Origin: Pseudomonas sp. TH41
GTDB lineage: Bacteria; Pseudomonadota; Gammaproteobacteria; Pseudomonadales; Pseudomonadaceae
Assembly: GCF_016650695.1 (NCBI RefSeq)
Contig: NZ_JAEKFH010000006.1
Location: 310,001 to 374,000 of the forward strand
Direction: 5' to 3'
Length of the DNA: 64,000 nucleotides
Each line of letters opens with the position of its first letter. The first letter of the stretch is position 1. Positions 26,471-34,482 of this stretch are shown here, piece by piece. Position numbers and translations under genes: made by a program. The notes below the pieces were generated by a model that saw only the letters and a list, made by a program, of their open reading frames with translations, did not search any database and was not told the origin of the DNA.

Positions 26471-27238
26471 TTAGAGTTGGTAGCCGTAGGATTTGATGAC
26501 CGCGGCAGCTTTTGGACCTTTGAGGTATTCAACCAGCGCCGTGGCGGCCGGATTGTCCTTGCCTTTGTTGAGGATCACCGCGTCTTGCTTGATTGGGTCG
26601 TGCATGTCAGCCGGAACAATCCATGCCGAACCGCCAGTGACTTTGCCGTCTTTGTAGATTTGCGACAAGGCTACAAAGCCGATTTCGGCGTTGCCGGTGG
26701 ACACGAACTGGTAGGCCTGGGTGATGTTCTGGCCTTCAACAATCTTGTCCTTGACCTTGTCGGTCAGGCCCAGTTTGGCCAACACCTGAGTCGCGGCCAG
26801 ACCATAAGGCGCGGCTTTCGGGTTGGCGATGGACAGGTGCTGATACTGATTGTCGCTCAGTACTTTGCCCTTGGCATCGACGTAACCTTCCTTGGCCGAC
26901 CACAGTGCCAGGGTGCCGATGGCGTAGGTGAAGCGCGAACCCTTGACCGTGTCGCCTTCGCTTTCAAGTTTTTGCGGGGTGGTGTCGTCGGCCGAGAGGA
27001 ACACTTCGAACGGCGCGCCATTCTTGATCTGGGTGTAGAACTGTCCGGTTGCGCCGAAGGAAGTGACCAATTTGTGCCCGGTGTCTTTCTCGAAGTCAGC
27101 AGCGATGGCCTGAATCGGCGCGGTGAAGTTGGCGGCGACTGCGACTTGAACTTCAGCTGCCTGGGCGGACCCGAAGGCGAATACGGCGATCAGGCTCGCA
27201 AGGCAAGTGGGGGCAAAACGAGAGGCACGAAGGGTCAT
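26471..27238 (-). CDS. modA: Molybdate-binding periplasmic protein
   Basis: The 255-residue protein has a signal peptide ending near SAQAAE (residue 27) and the ModA sequence AANFTAPIQAIAADFE, SFGATGQFYTQI and GAPFEVFLSADD, which supplies the oxyanion-binding residues. It captures molybdate or tungstate for ModBC. First gene of modABC. A ModE-type operator lies 43 bases upstream of its start (27281-27304), so repression when molybdate is plentiful is likely. Confidence 0.96.
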   Translation of the reverse strand: MTLRASRFAPTCLASLIAVFAFGSAQAAEVQVAVAANFTAPIQAIAADFEKDTGHKLVTSFGATGQFYTQIKNGAPFEVFLSADDTTPQKLESEGDTVKGSRFTYAIGTLALWSAKEGYVDAKGKVLSDNQYQHLSIANPKAAPYGLAATQVLAKLGLTDKVKDKIVEGQNITQAYQFVSTGNAEIGFVALSQIYKDGKVTGGSAWIVPADMHDPIKQDAVILNKGKDNPAATALVEYLKGPKAAAVIKSYGYQL

Positions 27239-27280
27239 GAAACGGCTCCATGGTTAGGCAAGTGCTACAAGGGGTGAAAA

Positions 27281-27304
27281 CGTTATATAGAGGAATATAT
27301 AGCG
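27281..27304 (-). promoter_or_regulatory. ModE-type operator upstream of modABC
   Basis: CGTTATATA, six bases, then TATATAGCG. On the minus strand this reads CGCTATATA-N6-TATATAACG, which matches the known ModE palindrome. Position just upstream of modA supports molybdate-dependent repression. No modE gene is in the window. Confidence 0.8.
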
Positions 27305-27354
27305 AATTGCCTGCAAACGGAACGTGTTGGATACGCATTGCTCGGATCACGCTT

Positions 27355-27470
27355 GCGTTCGATGTAGGAGCGAGCTTGCTCGCGAAGGACTTGAGAGCAA
27401 CGCGTTTATTCAGGAAGAACGCGTTATCGTTAACGTCCTTCGCGAGCAAGCTCGCTCCTACATCGAACGC
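27355..27470. repeat. REPIN with 36-bp perfect arms (GCGAGCTTGCTCGCGA family)
   Basis: GCGTTCGATGTAGGAGCGAG... at the left and its exact complement at 27435-27470 enclose about 44 bases. It lies between the modABC upstream region and the 3' end of the nitronate monooxygenase gene, ending eight bases from that stop codon. Confidence 0.9.
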
Positions 27471-27477
27471 AGTCTGA

Positions 27478-28542
27478 TCAGGCATGGGTCAACTTCGCCA
27501 ACCCTTCCTCCGCCAGGCGCCGAGTCAGCTCGGCGGTGGTCATTTCGACGCCCAGGGTGAACGCCTGCCCGGCCCAAAGATTGCTGAAATCGGCTTCCCC
27601 CTTGGCCCGCAGGGGCATTAGTGCGCCACCGGCCAGTGGAAAGGCCGGGGCTTTGTCAGACATCGGGCCGAGTTCACGCATCACTCGATTGAGAATCCCC
27701 CGCGCCGGGCGTCCGGTGAAAATATTGGTCACCGCTGTCTCGCTTTCCTTGGCCGTACGCAGCGCCTTGTGATGAGACGCGCTGACCTTGGCCTCTGGCG
27801 TGAACAAATACGCGGTACCGACTTGCACCGCCGAAGCACCCAGCAGAAAAGCCGCCGCGACACCTCGTGCATCAGCAATGCCGCCTGCCGCAATCACCGG
27901 CACTTTCACCGCGTCGACAATCTGCGGCACCAGGGCAAAGAGACCCACCTGGCTGCTCAAGTCGTCGCTCAGGAACATCCCGCGATGACCGCCCGCTTCG
28001 TAGCCCATCGCGATGATCGCGTCACAGCCATGTTGCTCAAGCCAGATGGCTTCTTCCACGGTGGTGGCGGAGGACAGTACTTTTGCCCCGGCCGCTTTGA
28101 CACGATCCAGCAAGGATTTTTCCGGCAGGCCGAAGTGAAAACTCACGACTTCGGGACGAAACTCCTCGATCACTTCGCAGGTCGCGTTATCGAATGGTGC
28201 GCGATTGGATACCGGCGTCGGTGCGTCGAAGTCGACACCCAATTCCCGGTAGTACGGTTCCAGCAGGTTTTTCCAGTCCCGGGCGCGTTGCTCATCGGCG
28301 GAGGGAGGCTGGTGGCAAAAGAAGTTGACGTTGAACGGGCGTTGGCAGTGTTGGCGAATCGTCCTCAACTCTTCTCGCAACTGTTCGGTGCTCAACATGG
28401 CAGCGGGCATGGAACCCAGCCCGCCCGCGTTGCTCGCGGCAATCACCATGGCCGAACCGGTGGCGCCGGCCATGGGCGCCTGGATGATTGGCAGTTCGAT
28501 TCCGAGCAGGTCAAGAATACGGGTGTCTGGCCATCGGCTCAT
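27478..28542 (-). CDS. Nitronate monooxygenase / FMN-dependent oxidoreductase
   Basis: The 354-residue TIM-barrel flavoprotein resembles class I nitronate monooxygenases, which oxidise propionate-3-nitronate and alkyl nitronates with FMN and O2. Motifs: PIIQAPMAGATG near residue 18, GYEAGGHRG near 180, PVIAAGGIADARGV and GASAVQVGTAYL. The start has GGAGAACCTTTCAA upstream. It is alone on the minus strand. Other FMN-barrel oxidoreductases are possible, but the GxEAGGHRG form favours this group. Confidence 0.85.
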   Translation of the reverse strand: MSRWPDTRILDLLGIELPIIQAPMAGATGSAMVIAASNAGGLGSMPAAMLSTEQLREELRTIRQHCQRPFNVNFFCHQPPSADEQRARDWKNLLEPYYRELGVDFDAPTPVSNRAPFDNATCEVIEEFRPEVVSFHFGLPEKSLLDRVKAAGAKVLSSATTVEEAIWLEQHGCDAIIAMGYEAGGHRGMFLSDDLSSQVGLFALVPQIVDAVKVPVIAAGGIADARGVAAAFLLGASAVQVGTAYLFTPEAKVSASHHKALRTAKESETAVTNIFTGRPARGILNRVMRELGPMSDKAPAFPLAGGALMPLRAKGEADFSNLWAGQAFTLGVEMTTAELTRRLAEEGLAKLTHA

Positions 28543-28670
28543 TTGAAAGGTTCTCCGGCATGAAAACAGGGCAGGGACGGTAGAACCCGTTTTGTATCAG
28601 CATGACTGGCGCAAGGCCAGTCGAGTTTTCGCAAGACAAGTGGCCTTCAGCGCCGATGCAATCCGCCACC

Positions 28671-28820
28671 TCCCTGCACGATGCCGTAGGTTGATTTACT
28701 ATCCGTTCCCGTGGCCTCGACCGCTGCTCGCCCTTGCAGGGTGTAACCGTCCCAACTGTCGAGCTGTGGCTGATAGATCGTCAGTTTGGTATGGCCGCTG
28801 GTCAGTACCTGCGGCCAGCT
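28671..28820 (-). pseudogene. Fragment of a secreted carbohydrate-binding-like protein
   Basis: In one minus-strand frame about 50 residues (SWPQVLTSGHTKLTIYQPQL, then DSWDGYTLQGRAAVEATG) look like the N-terminal mature region of a Pseudomonas family often annotated as carbohydrate-binding. No start, signal peptide or continuation is present, and the rest of 28543-29000 shows nothing. It is likely the residue of a deleted gene. Confidence 0.4.
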
Positions 28821-29000
28821 CGGGCTCGGCGAAAGCTGTTTCGTGGGTGCCGTTGGGTGGGTGCCGGCGCGGCCTGAACGCTGGTGAAAACAAGCAGGGA
28901 TGACTCGACAACCTGAGGCGTACAGCACCTTGAATTTCAAGGATGGCGCCGTTTTGGCGCGTCGGGGCCGCAAATCTCAATAAAAAGGAGTGGCGTCGCA

Positions 29001-29459
29001 ATGGAAATCAAACAGGTCTACGTGACACCGTTCAGCGTTTCGGGGCTGAGGGTACGAACCCTCAACAGCGCGGAGCAAACGGCTGCAACAGCAAAGATTG
29101 GCCCGATGTGGGGACGCTTCTTCAGTGAAGGGTTGATTGAGCGGATTGCGCCGCAACCACCCGCCTCACCGGTCTACGGCGTGTACTCCGGGTACGAATC
29201 CGATGCCTCGGGGCCGTTTGATGTAACGGCCGGGATTGCTGTTCAGGCTCCGGCGCAGGGTTACGAGACGATCCACATCGAAAGCGGCCAGTACCTGGTG
29301 TTCGACGGCAAGGGGCCGATGCCGGATGCCGTCATCGATGCCTGGCAACGCATCTGGGGCTATTTCGAAGCAAACCCACAGATCAAGCGCCGGTTCGCTA
29401 CCGACTTTGAGGCTTATGTCGGCCCGGAGTCCGTGGCGGTGTACATCGGCATCGTCTAA
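29001..29459 (+). CDS. GyrI-like / effector-binding domain protein
   Basis: The 152-residue protein has the small-molecule-binding fold shared by the C-terminal domains of AraC/BmrR regulators and by GyrI (SbmC). Features: an N-terminal strand with VSGLRVRT, YGVYSGYESDASGPFDV, ESGQYLVFDGKGPMPDAV and a final strand with VAVYIGIV. It has no DNA-binding part. The start has AAAGGAGTGGCGTCGCA. Its stop overlaps that of the convergent ada gene by four bases. A role in drug or metabolite binding is an inference. Confidence 0.8.
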   Translation: MEIKQVYVTPFSVSGLRVRTLNSAEQTAATAKIGPMWGRFFSEGLIERIAPQPPASPVYGVYSGYESDASGPFDVTAGIAVQAPAQGYETIHIESGQYLVFDGKGPMPDAVIDAWQRIWGYFEANPQIKRRFATDFEAYVGPESVAVYIGIV

Positions 29460-30523
29460 GGCTGCGCCTCACGCGCCAACAACTGGCGTTTGCGTTCCAC
29501 GCCCCAGCGATAGCCTGAAAGATCGCCATCGCTGCGCACCACGCGGTGGCACGGAATCGCCACGGCCAGGCTGTTCGCGCCGCAGGCCTGGGCCACGGCG
29601 CGGAAGGCTTTTGGCGCACCGATGCGCTGGGCGATTTCGGCGTAGCTGGCCGTGCTGCCGACAGGGATCTCTCGCAGCGCTTGCCACACCCGTTCCTGAA
29701 ACGCAGTACCGCGCACGTCCAGCGGCAAGTCCAGGCCAATGGCCGGTGCTTCGATAAAACCGACAACCTTGGCGATCAGTTGCTCGAATGAGTGATCGGC
29801 ACCGATCAGAGTGGCCTGTCGAAACTTGTCCTGCAGATCGCAGACCAATTGGTGTGGATCATCCCCGAGCAGGATCGCACAAACCCCGCGTTCACTTTGC
29901 GCGACCAGAATGGCGCCAAGGGAACACTGGCCAACGGCAAAGCGAATGTCGTTGTTCTGACCGGCTGCGCGGTAGTCGCCGGGTTTCATGCCCAGTAACT
30001 GATCCGCGGCTTCATAGAAGCGGCTGTTGGAGTTGAAGCCGGCGTCATACAGCGCGTCGGTCACGGAGCCTCCGTTCGCCAATCGTTCCCGTACTCTGCG
30101 CGAGCGATGGGCCGTGGCGTAACCCTTGGGGGTCAGGCCGGTGACGGCTTTAAACACCCGATGGAAGTGAAAGCTGCTGAGGCCCGCGGCATCGGCCAAT
30201 TCGCTCAGGGCAGGCAGATGCTCGGCGGTTTCGATCTGACGGCACGCGGCTGCCACGATCACGGCATGTTGTGCGGCGACGTCGCTCTGATCCTTTGTTG
30301 CCCGTTTGCTTGGGCGATAACCCGCCGCCTGGGCCTGCTCGGCGGTATCAAAAAATTCGACGTTCTGCGGTTTCGGCAAACGTGCCAGGCTGCTGGGGCG
30401 ACAGTAGATGCCAGTGGTTTTCACTGCATACACAAATTGTCCGTCTGCCCGTGAGTCGCGTGCGACGACAGCGGCCCAGCGAGGATCGTTTTCGGTGGCG
30501 ATTATTGTCGAGTGGATTGTCAT
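29456..30523 (-). CDS. ada: Bifunctional regulator / O6-methylguanine-DNA methyltransferase Ada, with altered zinc site
   Basis: The 355-residue protein has the Ada layout: N-terminal methylphosphotriester domain, AraC-type HTH domain (about residues 100-185) and C-terminal alkyltransferase with acceptor C325 in AIPCHRVV. In E. coli Ada the N-terminal zinc is held by four Cys. Here only the first, C41 in YCRPS, remains; the others read Ser45, Ser72 and Ala75. Methylphosphotriester repair and Zn-dependent activation are therefore doubtful, although O6 repair should be intact. The start at 30523 (site GGAGATGAAGCC) was chosen over an earlier one ten codons upstream. It lies downstream of alkB. 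Confidence 0.92.
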   Translation of the reverse strand: MTIHSTIIATENDPRWAAVVARDSRADGQFVYAVKTTGIYCRPSSLARLPKPQNVEFFDTAEQAQAAGYRPSKRATKDQSDVAAQHAVIVAAACRQIETAEHLPALSELADAAGLSSFHFHRVFKAVTGLTPKGYATAHRSRRVRERLANGGSVTDALYDAGFNSNSRFYEAADQLLGMKPGDYRAAGQNNDIRFAVGQCSLGAILVAQSERGVCAILLGDDPHQLVCDLQDKFRQATLIGADHSFEQLIAKVVGFIEAPAIGLDLPLDVRGTAFQERVWQALREIPVGSTASYAEIAQRIGAPKAFRAVAQACGANSLAVAIPCHRVVRSDGDLSGYRWGVERKRQLLAREAQP

Positions 30524-30610
30524 GGCTTCATCTCCGTTGACCCGTTTCATTCAGAGTAACCAGCCGGCAGGCTCCGAACACTCCGGGTCTTGCGGTCGAA
30601 TTCGAGGGTT

Positions 30611-31291
30611 TCATCCTGCGGTACGGAAGGTGAAGTTGATCCGTTGTTCGCCCATGCGCGGGTGCTGGCCTTCCTTAATGGGCAGCACCCCGTGAAAACG
30701 CAACCGATCCACCCCGCCCCAAACCACGATGTCACCATGTAACAGAGGCACGCGTTGGCTTTTTTCGCTGCGTTCAAAACCGCCGAACAGGAACATCGCC
30801 GGCAATCCCAGGGAGACGGACACGATCGGCGCCGCGTAGGATTTCTCGTCCTTGTCCTGATGCAATGACATCTTGGCCCCGGGGATATAGCGATTGATCA
30901 GGCAGGAATCAGGTACGAAATCGGCAAACCCTGCTGCTCGTGCCGCCGCTTGCGCCAGTTCAAAAAACACCTCGGGCATGGTTGGCCAGGGCTGGCCGGT
31001 CTGCGGATCATGGTGGGTGTAGCGATAACCACGGGGGTCGGTGGTCCAGCCCAGTGTGCCGCAGCTGCTCAAGGCCACCGACATGGTGAAACCGCCCGGG
31101 GTGACCATCTGTCGAAACGGAGCCGCCGCGAGTACCGTTTGCAGTGCGGGCAGCACACGTTCCAGCCACGGCAGGGCGAAGCCTCTTAACACGTAGGATT
31201 GTTCGCCTATCTGGTCGCGTCTGGGCCGCTGCTCAAGTTCCGCATCGGCAAACAGATCCAGGGTGGTCGGGTTCATGGGGTCATAACGCAT
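30611..31291 (-). CDS. alkB: Alpha-ketoglutarate-dependent DNA repair dioxygenase AlkB
   Basis: The 226-residue enzyme removes 1-methyladenine and 3-methylcytosine lesions by oxidative demethylation. Its sequence follows E. coli AlkB closely: FRQMVTPGGFTMSVA, GWTTDPRGYRY, CLINRYIPGAKMSLHQDKDE with iron ligands H144 and D146, the third ligand H200, and Arg residues in RINFTFR for 2-oxoglutarate. ATG 31291 overlaps the end of the gene upstream by 11 bases; starts at 31309 or 31276 are also possible. It forms a damage-repair group with ada and the gene at 31281. Confidence 0.94.
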   Translation of the reverse strand: MRYDPMNPTTLDLFADAELEQRPRRDQIGEQSYVLRGFALPWLERVLPALQTVLAAAPFRQMVTPGGFTMSVALSSCGTLGWTTDPRGYRYTHHDPQTGQPWPTMPEVFFELAQAAARAAGFADFVPDSCLINRYIPGAKMSLHQDKDEKSYAAPIVSVSLGLPAMFLFGGFERSEKSQRVPLLHGDIVVWGGVDRLRFHGVLPIKEGQHPRMGEQRINFTFRTAG

Positions 31292-31988
31292 CGTGAAAGA
31301 TGATTCCAAGGGTATGCCGTTTTCCGCTGTGCAGGCGACTCACACCATGGCGCAGGGTGACGCGGTAATAGCCGCGAACGCCTTTGACGGGTCGCTGGTT
31401 GACGGCGAAGACCAGTGCGTCACCTTTTTTCAGGCTGAGGACTTGAGGGCGTGACTGCATCCGGGGGCGCTGTTCGGTCAGGACGAATTCACCGCCAGTG
31501 AAATCTTCGTCCGGCTCCGACAGAAGAATCGCAACTTGCAGCGGGAAGACGTGTTCGCCGTACAGATCCTGATGCAAACAGTTGTAGTCCTGCGGCCCGT
31601 ATTGCAGCAACAACGGCGTCGGACGCTCCTGACCGGCGGCATGACAGCGCTCTAAAAACGCCTCATGCGTCTCGGGGAACCGGATCGCAAGGCCCATCTG
31701 TTCGTACCAGCGATTGGCAATCGGCACCAGTCGAGGGTAGAGCGCGCTGCGCAAACTGGCTACCGGGGCGGGCAGTGGGTAGCTGAAGTATTTGTATTCG
31801 CCGCGACCAAAACCATGGCGGGCCATGACGACGTGAGAGCGGAAAGGCTCGTGCTGGCTGTAGAGGGCGCTGATGTTGTCGCACGCCGGGTGGCTTAAAA
31901 GCGACGTGATGATCGCGCAGCCATCCTGATCGAGTTGTCGTTCCAGCGCGTCCCAGTCGCGTGCAACGAGGTAATGCTCGCTAAACAC
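31281..31988 (-). CDS. 2OG-Fe(II) oxygenase of unknown substrate, upstream of alkB
   Basis: The 235-residue protein belongs to the 2-oxoglutarate/Fe(II) oxygenase superfamily. YNCLHQDLYGEHVFPLQ holds an HxD pair, and the late RLHSGKRHTLGI supplies the distal His and the 2OG-binding Arg. ETHEAFLERCHAAGQERPTP and EDFTGGEFVLTEQRPRM are typical of a Pseudomonas/Proteobacteria group whose genes lie beside ada and alkB. Overlap with alkB shows one transcript. Its substrate is not known to me; a role in alkylation or nucleic-acid repair is inferred from context alone. Confidence 0.85.
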   Translation of the reverse strand: MFSEHYLVARDWDALERQLDQDGCAIITSLLSHPACDNISALYSQHEPFRSHVVMARHGFGRGEYKYFSYPLPAPVASLRSALYPRLVPIANRWYEQMGLAIRFPETHEAFLERCHAAGQERPTPLLLQYGPQDYNCLHQDLYGEHVFPLQVAILLSEPDEDFTGGEFVLTEQRPRMQSRPQVLSLKKGDALVFAVNQRPVKGVRGYYRVTLRHGVSRLHSGKRHTLGIIFHDAL

Positions 31989-32114
31989 TTTCTGACTCCT
32001 TAACTCAGGGTTGAGGTGGTCAGTCTAGGGCGCGGTACCTTCGTTAACACTCCGGTGCTTGCGGTCGAACTGCACCGCGGGGAGCAGACGTCCTGGTTGT
32101 CGCTCCGGATCGGG

Positions 32115-32291
32115 TTACAGCGCTTTGCTGACACTAATGTCGCTGATCACGTCTTCGCTCTGGCCATGAATGGCCTCCAGCGCGGCTTTGGCTTCCGCTT
32201 CGGTGCCTTGTTCAAGCTGGGCAAATTCGAAGCGGCGCTCACCGTTGAGTTTGTACTTGATGACGTACTTGGTCGTTTGGGCCACGGTCAT
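32115..32291 (-). CDS. Small protein of unknown function
   Basis: A 58-residue protein (MTVAQTTKYVIKYKLNGERR...) with a beta-strand start followed by an Ala/Glu-rich helix, ending in ISDISVSKAL. Start chosen at 32291 after AGGCAGGT, since further upstream the frame overlaps the next gene. It reads like a small conserved Pseudomonas gene. Function unknown. Confidence 0.55.
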   Translation of the reverse strand: MTVAQTTKYVIKYKLNGERRFEFAQLEQGTEAEAKAALEAIHGQSEDVISDISVSKAL

Positions 32292-32320
32292 ACCTGCCTG
32301 TTCTTTTAGTGGGGTGTCAC

Positions 32321-32623
32321 TCAGCTCAGTTTTGAGCTGGAGCGGCGGATGATCTTGATCGAGTGAGTCAGGGTCGGTTTGCGGGTCACGCTGATTGCCT
32401 TGCGGCTGACCATGTCGATGGTGATATTCCAGAATCCGGTGCTCGGTGCAGTAATCCGGGCCGGGAAGGTGTCGAATGCACCGCCATGGTAAGTGTGCCG
32501 GCCGCCATTTTTGAAGCTGCGGAAGTTGGCGTCGTTCATCAAGCGGATGTTGCACGTTTGGGAGCACTGAATGACGACGATGTCGTCTTCGTTGAGGTGC
32601 TCGCGCTGGTGGATAAATTTCAT
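32321..32623 (-). CDS. DUF1883-family protein
   Basis: The 100-residue product (MKFIHQREHLNEDDIVVIQC...) matches the DUF1883 pattern: a small beta-rich domain with NIRLMNDANFRSFKNGG and ITAPSTGFWNITIDMV. A strong site (TGGAGGCGCCTC) precedes it. DUF1883 domains are also found in some multi-domain defence or signalling proteins, but this stand-alone form has no known role. Confidence 0.75.
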   Translation of the reverse strand: MKFIHQREHLNEDDIVVIQCSQTCNIRLMNDANFRSFKNGGRHTYHGGAFDTFPARITAPSTGFWNITIDMVSRKAISVTRKPTLTHSIKIIRRSSSKLS

Positions 32624-32835
32624 GAGGCGCCTCCAGAAGGGCTTTTTCTACAAAATCAAAACGATAGCATGGGCGATTGGCGCAGTTTATCAGCCCGAAC
32701 GGGTTATTATCCGGCCGTCGAGGCCCGCTTTGACAATTAAAAACAGTTATTCGGAAATCTATGCGCGATAAAAGCAGTGAGCCTCGGAGAAAAACGGCAT
32801 TTGTGCTGTCGGAGAGGCTTTATCGGAGGTTTTAT

Positions 32836-33192
32836 ATGAAGTGGGGTGTAGTGCTACTGCCGCTCGCGTTGGCAATGACGGGTTGTGCAACAGTCTCGGA
32901 TATCAACCAGTCGCTGCCCACCATGAGCGTGATCTCAGGCAAGAAGCCCCATGAGTACGCGCAATGCCTGAGCGAGAAGCTGGCCGGTAGCCGAGGCGCC
33001 CTGCAAATCGAGCCACAGAAGGACGGTATGCGAGTCATCGTTCCGCAGAAATTTTCGTCGGGTCCGGCCGCCGTATTCGATATCGAAAACCGCTCCGGCG
33101 GCAGCAGCATCAAGCTGCATGAACGCATTTCCAACGTGCCTATCCGCCCACATGATGTACGCAACGCCGCCACTGATTGCATTTCCGGCTGA
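32836..33192 (+). CDS. Small lipoprotein
   Basis: The 118-residue protein starts at ATG 32836 (site CGGAGGTTTTAT). It has a lipoprotein signal with lipobox ALAMTGC, then a domain of about 90 residues with Cys in AQCLSEKL and TDCISG that could form a disulfide. The frame is open further upstream, but the extra residues are not signal-like. Function unknown; it should be anchored in the envelope. Confidence 0.65.
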   Translation: MKWGVVLLPLALAMTGCATVSDINQSLPTMSVISGKKPHEYAQCLSEKLAGSRGALQIEPQKDGMRVIVPQKFSSGPAAVFDIENRSGGSSIKLHERISNVPIRPHDVRNAATDCISG

Positions 33193-33263
33193 TAGACTGT
33201 CGACAGTCAGCACCAATGCCGTCGAAGCGCCGCTTTGACGGCGTTGTCATTTCTGGAGCGAGC

Positions 33264-33494
33264 ATGAAGCGAGAGCAGATACGGGAGCGTCATGCGCAGG
33301 GTCATATCTCTGCCACGCACGTGATTCAGAATCCGGCAAATTCGGGAGAATGGATCGTGTTTTTCAAGAAAAGCGCCGGGCGCAGTTATTTCCTGGTGGA
33401 TGAAAACGATGAAGTCGAATCCTTCAGTCGCCTGGACGACTTGATCGAGACCGTGCGCGGTCTCGGGATCAAATTCGCCGAGATTCACATGTAG
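33264..33494 (+). CDS. Small protein of unknown function
   Basis: A 76-residue protein (MKREQIRERHAQGHISATHV...) with site CTGGAGCGAGC. FFKKSAGRSYFLVDENDEVESF and the C-terminal helix suggest a compact alpha/beta domain. Similar Pseudomonas proteins have been labelled as plasmid replication RepB, which I would not rely on. Confidence 0.6.
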   Translation: MKREQIRERHAQGHISATHVIQNPANSGEWIVFFKKSAGRSYFLVDENDEVESFSRLDDLIETVRGLGIKFAEIHM

Positions 33495-33505
33495 GGCAGG
33501 GCGCC

Positions 33506-33787
33506 TTACTTGCAGACCACCACGACGTTGCGGTTTTTATAGTTGCCGACGTCGACGCCAAGGGTCTTGTCGCTTTCCTTGGTCGAAGGTGTTCCGTCGG
33601 TACCGACGATCCGATAGCCGGTGCCGGCGCAAGAGGCATCGGCTTTTTCGTAGCAGGTGGCCCAGGAATTGGCTTCTCCGGAACAGTCGATGGTCAGCCC
33701 TTGTTCACCGTTGTTCAGGTACGTTTTTTCGGACGTCGCACAACCACTCAGGGCCAGCAATGCAATCAGTGGCAGAAATCTAGTCAT
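33506..33787 (-). CDS. Small lipoprotein
   Basis: The 93-residue product has a signal with lipobox LALSGC (Cys16), followed by a Cys-containing domain (IDCSGEANSWATCYEKADASC and a final VVVVCK) likely stabilised by disulfides in the periplasm. It converges with the gene at 33264. Function unknown. Confidence 0.7.
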   Translation of the reverse strand: MTRFLPLIALLALSGCATSEKTYLNNGEQGLTIDCSGEANSWATCYEKADASCAGTGYRIVGTDGTPSTKESDKTLGVDVGNYKNRNVVVVCK

Positions 33788-33882
33788 GTCATTGTCGTCG
33801 TCAGGATGATGGGGCTAAGCCTGTGACAGCGCTGGGATCAAAAGGTTATAGCGATTGGCCATTTCGTTGCGGCCAATCATCG

Positions 33883-33973
33883 GCAAGATCAAAAGATCGC
33901 AGCCTGCGGCAGCTCCTACATAGGATTGTGTTCACCTGTAGGAGCTGCCGCAGGCTGCGATCTTTTGATTCTG
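33883..33973. repeat. REPIN (AGCTGCCGCAGGCTGCGATC variant)
   Basis: Two inverted REP units with CTGCGG in place of CTTCGG, separated by about 20 bases. It lies between a lipoprotein gene and the small gene at 34025. Confidence 0.9.
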
Positions 33974-34024
33974 CCCATAAAAAAGCCCTGCGCAGCGGCG
34001 GGGCTCGGTCGAGTCAGATGCTGC

Positions 34025-34213
34025 TCAGGACTTATCCTTGCCACGTCGCTTGGGCGCTGCCGGTTGATCCTGCAACACCGATGCCACCTCAATCGCCAAC
34101 GCTTCGGTAGGGAACGGCCCGGCGATATTCTCGCCGCCGACGTTGTCTACCCACCACTGGCCGTCTTTTGCCTGATTGATCAAGTACCCGTTGACGCTCT
34201 TTGCTACCGACAT
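34025..34213 (-). CDS. Small protein of unknown function
   Basis: A 62-residue protein (MSVAKSVNGYLINQAKDGQW...) with a strand-rich start and a basic tail (PKRRGKDKS). Site GAGGCAGATAG. Function unknown. Confidence 0.55.
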   Translation of the reverse strand: MSVAKSVNGYLINQAKDGQWWVDNVGGENIAGPFPTEALAIEVASVLQDQPAAPKRRGKDKS

Positions 34214-34482
34214 CTATCTGCCTCGTTGGCTGGTTCTATCGGGCAATGATACCGCCAAATGCACTCAACAGGTGCTGATGGGCGTATGGTGGTGCGATTG
34301 TGTGGTCGTGCATATCTGACGGTCTGTGCTATCAATAAAGGCGCCGAAGCAATCCGGGGAACTATCCGCAAGAATATTTCTCTATGATGGCATCGGTTAG
34401 CCAGTGCGGGGCATTGTAAGGTGCACGCCGCCTGATTAGACTGCGACCGAAACTCGTACACACAGCCCTATCAAGGACTTTT

